Below are positions 60,424-64,000 of a stretch of 64,000 bases of DNA, one piece after another. Each line of letters begins with the position of its first letter. The first letter of the stretch is position 1. Where the stretch lies: assembly GCA_002353275.1 (NCBI GenBank), contig DEJH01000041.1, positions 1 through 64,000 of the forward strand. The letters are read 5' to 3'. The position numbers and the translations under genes are program-made. This DNA is from Caryophanales bacterium UBA2753 (lineage in GTDB: Bacteria; Bacillota_I; Bacilli_A; RFN20; CAG-826). Below the pieces are notes generated by a model. The model saw only the letters and a program-made list of their open reading frames with translations, was not told where the DNA came from and ran no database searches.

Positions 60424-61082
60424 TTTTCTAGTCTCATTAAGTCTCTTACTCTTTTACCTAGAGAACTTCTTTCTAGTCTTTCAAGTTCACGATATGAATT
60501 ATCCGCTCCATCTTTATGTCGGTGATATCTTTCAAAATAAATTTCTTCTGATTCTTTCGCTTCAACAAAAGAGATGGAATTAAATGCCTTCTCACTAATT
60601 AAGACATATTGTTTTCCAAGATTTCCTAACATATATATCTCTTCTAATTTTTCATATGTTAAAACGTTCCTAATAAACATTAATGGGAATCTGAAATACG
60701 CATCATCCGCGCGATAGCCAATCACCACATCATAAAGAGAAACATCAATATAATATTTCTCTAAATACGCTAGGATATCAGAATATTCAATTCTATCAAA
60801 AGATGGAATCTCTCTAAAATGGATTAATATCGCTATCCAATTAAGAACACTATATTTATTCTTATCTGTTAGATCTAATATCTTTAATCCTCTCTCATCG
60901 ATTAAATATTTATTCGCATATCCTTTGTCCGTATTTCTATTTGCCCATTCTTTTGCCATATCAAGATTTTGGGTACAGTAAAAACCAAGTCCATAATCAT
61001 TATTAGGGTTACTTCTTTCATAATGATATATTGGATGTTCAATTACTATTTCACTCCCGTGATAAATTGTTCTTTTACTCAT
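60420..61082 (-). CDS. DUF3990-like ADP-ribosyltransferase-type protein
   Basis: A 220-residue protein with the DUF3990 pattern: TIYHGSEIVIEHP (His8 region), NDYGLGFYCTQNLDMAKEWA, VVIGYRADDAYFRF and GNLGKQYVLISEKAFNSISF. It shares LGKQYV and the H/Y-F-Y layout with the C-terminal part of the fusion at 37.5 kb but has no HTH of its own. Promoter TTGAAA-16-TATAAT ends 6 nt before the ATG (leaderless). Likely an ADP-ribosylating or NAD-consuming toxin; not demonstrated. Confidence 0.75.
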   Translation of the reverse strand: MSKRTIYHGSEIVIEHPIYHYERSNPNNDYGLGFYCTQNLDMAKEWANRNTDKGYANKYLIDERGLKILDLTDKNKYSVLNWIAILIHFREIPSFDRIEYSDILAYLEKYYIDVSLYDVVIGYRADDAYFRFPLMFIRNVLTYEKLEEIYMLGNLGKQYVLISEKAFNSISFVEAKESEEIYFERYHRHKDGADNSYRELERLERSSLGKRVRDLMRLEK

Positions 61083-61097
61083 GGTGATATTATAGCA

Positions 61098-61165
61098 ATT
61101 TTGTCCGCATTTTCAATAAAAAGCAGTATTTTTTTACTTGTTTTTATGTATTTCACGGACAAAAT
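61098..61165. promoter_or_regulatory. inverted operator pair of ART-like locus 2
   Basis: ATTTTGTCCG (61098-61107) and CGGACAAAAT (61156-61165) form a perfect 10-bp inverted repeat. The first lies between -35 (61111-61116, minus) and -10 (61089-61094, minus) of the locus. Confidence 0.55.
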
Positions 61166-61231
61166 ATCGTATTAAGTTCTTATATTAAAAATCTACAATT
61201 ATATTAAAAAGAATAATATAATATTATTACT

Positions 61232-62182
61232 ATGAATATCATATTCTTTGATTCAACTGAGAAATCTTCTTTATATAGAGATTCTTTTAATGTTATTAAT
61301 AAGAATGTCTCTCCTTTTAAAGAGATGATTAAAAAAGAAGATATTTCTTCTTATTCAATTTCGATTAATGACGAAGAAAAAATCTCTTTAAAAGATACAT
61401 TCTTATTTTTAATCAACATCAAAGAAAGTGGATCGCTATATGTCTTATTTAATAAAAATGATTTTAATAAAGAAGAGATCATTAAGAAGATTACCGAATT
61501 AAAAGATATCAAAATTAATAATAATGTTATTTCTATTGATAAACATAATAGACTATTTGATATCTTAGAAACCTATCACCCTTTGATATATCTATATATT
61601 GAGAAACATGATTATTATCTGAATAAAGACGAATTAAAAGAAATATATAAAGGTAATTCTCCTTTCTTTATTATTGAAAAAGAAATAGAAGTAGAAGAAC
61701 CAATTATTGTCACTAACAAAGAAGACGGGAAGAAAGAAAAAAAGAAATTTTCTTTTAAGAACTTCATTCTTCCGATTAAGAAATATAAATATCATTTCCT
61801 TTTCTTAACTGTTTCTTCTTTTCTTGTTGGCTTTGCTTTCTCTCTTGGATTATTTAACTCCATATTAAATAAAGGAATATCAGTCTTATTTTATATCTGT
61901 GTTCTCGTTGGAGCGTTTTTACAAACATTCATCTATTACGATTATTTCAAAGAGAAGAAGATTAAAGATAAATTATTCATCTATTCATTATCTTTCTCCG
62001 TTTTAGGTGGTCTATTCTCTATGGGTGCGTATTCTTTATATCACTCTATCGATAAGACTGAAGGAAAAGAAAATGTCTCCTTTATCTTATTATTAATGTT
62101 ATCTTTAGTCGTTTCTCTTATCTTTGTTGTTATAAGTGTATTAATTGGATATCTCATTAATAATAAGAAAAAGAAGAAATAG
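61232..62182 (+). CDS. hypothetical protein with C-terminal membrane domain
   Basis: A 316-residue protein. Residues 1-175 are soluble and Lys/Ile/Asn-rich without recognised motifs. Residues 185-312 contain about four hydrophobic helices followed by KKKKK. TATAAT (61217-61222) lies 9 nt before the ATG. It stands before a sugar transferase gene, so a role in surface glycan assembly is possible but only positional. Confidence 0.6.
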   Translation: MNIIFFDSTEKSSLYRDSFNVINKNVSPFKEMIKKEDISSYSISINDEEKISLKDTFLFLINIKESGSLYVLFNKNDFNKEEIIKKITELKDIKINNNVISIDKHNRLFDILETYHPLIYLYIEKHDYYLNKDELKEIYKGNSPFFIIEKEIEVEEPIIVTNKEDGKKEKKKFSFKNFILPIKKYKYHFLFLTVSSFLVGFAFSLGLFNSILNKGISVLFYICVLVGAFLQTFIYYDYFKEKKIKDKLFIYSLSFSVLGGLFSMGAYSLYHSIDKTEGKENVSFILLLMLSLVVSLIFVVISVLIGYLINNKKKKK

Positions 62183-62249
62183 CCTATACGTTTTTAACAT
62201 TTACCCTTACTTTATTAATATAATAAGTGTATCCTATATCTACTGAGAT

Positions 62250-62846
62250 ATGAGAAATAGCCAAAAAGTATATTTAATATTCAAAAGATTAATAGGCATA
62301 TTTGGTTCCATTATTGGAATTATTTTTTGTTTCTTCTTCTTCTGGTGGTGGATATATCTTATTAATATTGTAATCACTAAAGGACATCCAACTTTTGTCC
62401 ATGAAAGAGTAGGAAGAAATGGAAAGCCATTTAAGATCGTTAAATTCAGAACGATGAGAAATGATGTTGACCCTAATCTCACAAGTTATGAAATTGATAA
62501 AAGTGAAGCAGTCACTAAATTCGGTCATTTCTTAAGAAAGACATCATTAGATGAAACTATCCAACTCGTTAATATCTTTGTAGGTCATATGGCGTTCATC
62601 GGCCCTCGTCCATTAATCGATAAAGATGAAGATCATATTACAATTGAGTTAAGAAAAGAAAACGGTTCAATTAAATTAAGACCAGGAATAAGTGGTCTTG
62701 CTCAAATTAATGGAAGAACAGGTGTCTCTCCAATTGAGAAAGCTAAATATGATGAATATTATTACAAACATTTCTCATTATGGTTTGATATCAAATTATT
62801 CTTCGCGACAATATTCAAAGTTCAAGTCAGTCAAAAAGGAAGCTAA
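62250..62846 (+). CDS. initiating sugar-phosphate transferase (PglC/WbaP type)
   Basis: A 198-residue monotopic phosphoglycosyl transferase. One re-entrant hydrophobic segment (about 12-42) precedes the catalytic domain with VGRNGKPFKIVKFRTMR, the catalytic dyad Asp101-Glu102 in KTSLDETIQLVN, IGPRPL and RPGISGLAQINGR. It moves a sugar-1-phosphate from UDP-sugar to undecaprenyl phosphate, the first step of glycan assembly. Short form, like PglC. Convergent with wecB. Confidence 0.92.
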   Translation: MRNSQKVYLIFKRLIGIFGSIIGIIFCFFFFWWWIYLINIVITKGHPTFVHERVGRNGKPFKIVKFRTMRNDVDPNLTSYEIDKSEAVTKFGHFLRKTSLDETIQLVNIFVGHMAFIGPRPLIDKDEDHITIELRKENGSIKLRPGISGLAQINGRTGVSPIEKAKYDEYYYKHFSLWFDIKLFFATIFKVQVSQKGS

Positions 62847-62868
62847 TTCAACACTAGCTTCCTTTTCA
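62833..62868. terminator. bidirectional terminator
   Basis: GGAAGCTA-9 nt-TAGCTTCC stem flanked by A5 and T4. Confidence 0.88.
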
Positions 62869-62869
62869 T

Positions 62870-63997
62870 TTATTTCTTCCAGATTTCTTTATTAACGACA
62901 TCAATCTTCTCTTTGATGATCTTTGTTACTCTCTTAGAGACATCAGTGACATCATAATTTTCTGGAATCTTCGCAAACTTATATCTCATGAGTTCAGTAT
63001 CAATTGCAAGCATAATACCTTCTTTATCAATACCACTTACCACGATTGAACCAGCTTCCACTCCTTCAGGTCTTTCTGTTGATGTTCTTATTAATACTGC
63101 CGGAAAGTGTCTCATCGCACTTTCTTCAGTAAGAGTGCCACTATCACTTAATGTAATAAAAGCGTTCTCTTGTAACTTCACATATTCTAAGAAACCTAAT
63201 GGTTTAAGATTTCTTACTAATGGATGCATCTTAAATTTATTAATCTCAAGTCTCTTCTTGGTTCTTGGATGAGTGGAGAAGATCACTGGATATCCATATT
63301 TCTCAGCGATTTCATTAATCGCTGGCATAAGAGAATTAAAATTCTTTTCAATATCGATGTTTTCTTCTCTATGAGATGAAACAACGATATATTTTCCTTT
63401 TTCTAATCCTAAATCTTTAAGAACTTCACTCTTTTCGATTTTTTCATTATTCGCATTAAGTACTTCTAGCATTGGAGAGCCAGTAACAAATGTATATCTT
63501 TCTTCAATGCCCTCTTTCATTAAGTTCGCATATGCATGATTCGTATATGGAAGATTGATATCAGAGATATGATCAACAATCTTTCGATTAATCGTTTCAG
63601 GAACATTCCAATCTCCACATCTATTTCCAGCTTCCATATGGAAGATAGGAAGCTTTAAGCGTTTCGCGCTTATCGCACATAAAGCGGAATTCGTATCTCC
63701 TAAAATAAGAACCGCGTCAGGATTAATCTCTTTTAAAAGGTCATATGATTTAGAAATTGCATTACCAATTGTTTCTCCTAAATTCTTACCCGCACAGTTA
63801 AGGTAATAATCAGGTTCTCTAAGTTCTAACTCTTCAAAGAAGATCTTATTGAGTTCATAATCATAATTTTGTCCAGTATGGACTAAAATATGTTTAAAAG
63901 ATTCATCTCGATCAAGTTCTTTTATCACTTCAGATAATCTAATGATTTCTGGTCTAGTGCCAATAATCGTGACCACTGTTATTTTCTTATTGTTCAT
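62870..63997 (-). CDS. wecB: UDP-N-acetylglucosamine 2-epimerase (non-hydrolysing)
   Basis: A 375-residue WecB/MnaA. Conserved blocks: IIGTRPEIIRLSEV, HTGQNYDYELN, VLGDTNSALCA, HMEAGNRCGDWNVPETINRK, SSHREENI, and SDSGTLTEESA. It makes UDP-ManNAc for surface glycans or teichoic acid linkage units. The gene is complete; its ATG lies 3 nt from the window edge. The sequence HMEAGNRCG differs slightly from the commoner HVEAGLRTG, as in the capsule-type 2-epimerase branch, so an exact product other than UDP-ManNAc is possible. Confidence 0.9.
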   Translation of the reverse strand: MNNKKITVVTIIGTRPEIIRLSEVIKELDRDESFKHILVHTGQNYDYELNKIFFEELELREPDYYLNCAGKNLGETIGNAISKSYDLLKEINPDAVLILGDTNSALCAISAKRLKLPIFHMEAGNRCGDWNVPETINRKIVDHISDINLPYTNHAYANLMKEGIEERYTFVTGSPMLEVLNANNEKIEKSEVLKDLGLEKGKYIVVSSHREENIDIEKNFNSLMPAINEIAEKYGYPVIFSTHPRTKKRLEINKFKMHPLVRNLKPLGFLEYVKLQENAFITLSDSGTLTEESAMRHFPAVLIRTSTERPEGVEAGSIVVSGIDKEGIMLAIDTELMRYKFAKIPENYDVTDVSKRVTKIIKEKIDVVNKEIWKK

Positions 63998-64000
63998 TTC

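Noticed and set aside
1..64000. UGA read as tryptophan (Mollicutes code)
   Set aside because: UGA ends several genes at the expected position, and Trp codons are UGG in conserved motifs.

Overview
The window looks like a chromosomal segment from an uncultured, low-GC, gut-type member of the Firmicutes (Bacilli/Erysipelotrichia/Mollicutes-like branch). The base composition is visibly AT-rich and codon use favours A/T. UGA is used as a stop (for example at the end of the relB-like gene and of the 967-residue oxidoreductase) and UGG for Trp, so the Mollicutes code does not apply. The gene set points to an anaerobe: a superoxide reductase, hydrogenase-type nickel chaperones and a large flavin/Fe-S oxidoreductase. 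Many secreted proteins carry InlB-type repeats.

Layout. 0-5.3 kb: sugar epimerase, flavin reductase, membrane glycosyltransferase, and a preQ1-riboswitch-controlled queuosine-precursor transporter coupled to a short-chain dehydrogenase. 4.6-9.3 kb: two divergent hypB copies, a Fe-S/flavin oxidoreductase and hypA. 9.3-17.8 kb: housekeeping genes (acyltransferase, TtcA-like, M29 peptidase, RmuC, L31, MetRS). 17.9-27 kb: orphan RelB, envelope/polysaccharide genes, RlmD/RumA, NERD protein, GtrA, guanine deaminase, GT4. 27-37 kb: TldD/TldE, MgtE, an M50-like pseudo-protease, a TetR/PsuG pair, and a P-type ATPase.

37-61 kb is an accessory zone. It is interleaved with a conserved block of tadA, SRP RNA and tRNA-Ala, and a tRNA-Met. 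It holds two loci that each pair an ADP-ribosyltransferase-like (DUF3990-type) protein with a second protein and an XRE-type HTH; a Bro-N/Fic fusion; a WYL regulator with a PD-(D/E)XK-type nuclease and small ORFs, followed by a multi-hairpin non-coding region; HepT/MntA with an HTH-fused antitoxin; an HTH-fused Vat-type acetyltransferase with an operator cluster and a RhuM remnant; a stand-alone NUMOD protein; and several very large surface proteins. 61-64 kb begins a surface-polysaccharide locus (membrane protein, PglC/WbaP-type sugar transferase, WecB).

A recurring signal is a TATAAT-like -10 box lying only 6-11 nt upstream of the start codon with no Shine-Dalgarno, which implies widespread leaderless transcription. 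The most novel candidates are the two ART-like loci, in which the HTH module sits on different subunits, and the WYL/nuclease cluster with a shared promoter motif and a neighbouring hairpin array. All positions and motifs were read by eye from the sequence. Family assignments rest on remembered motifs and were not checked by search.
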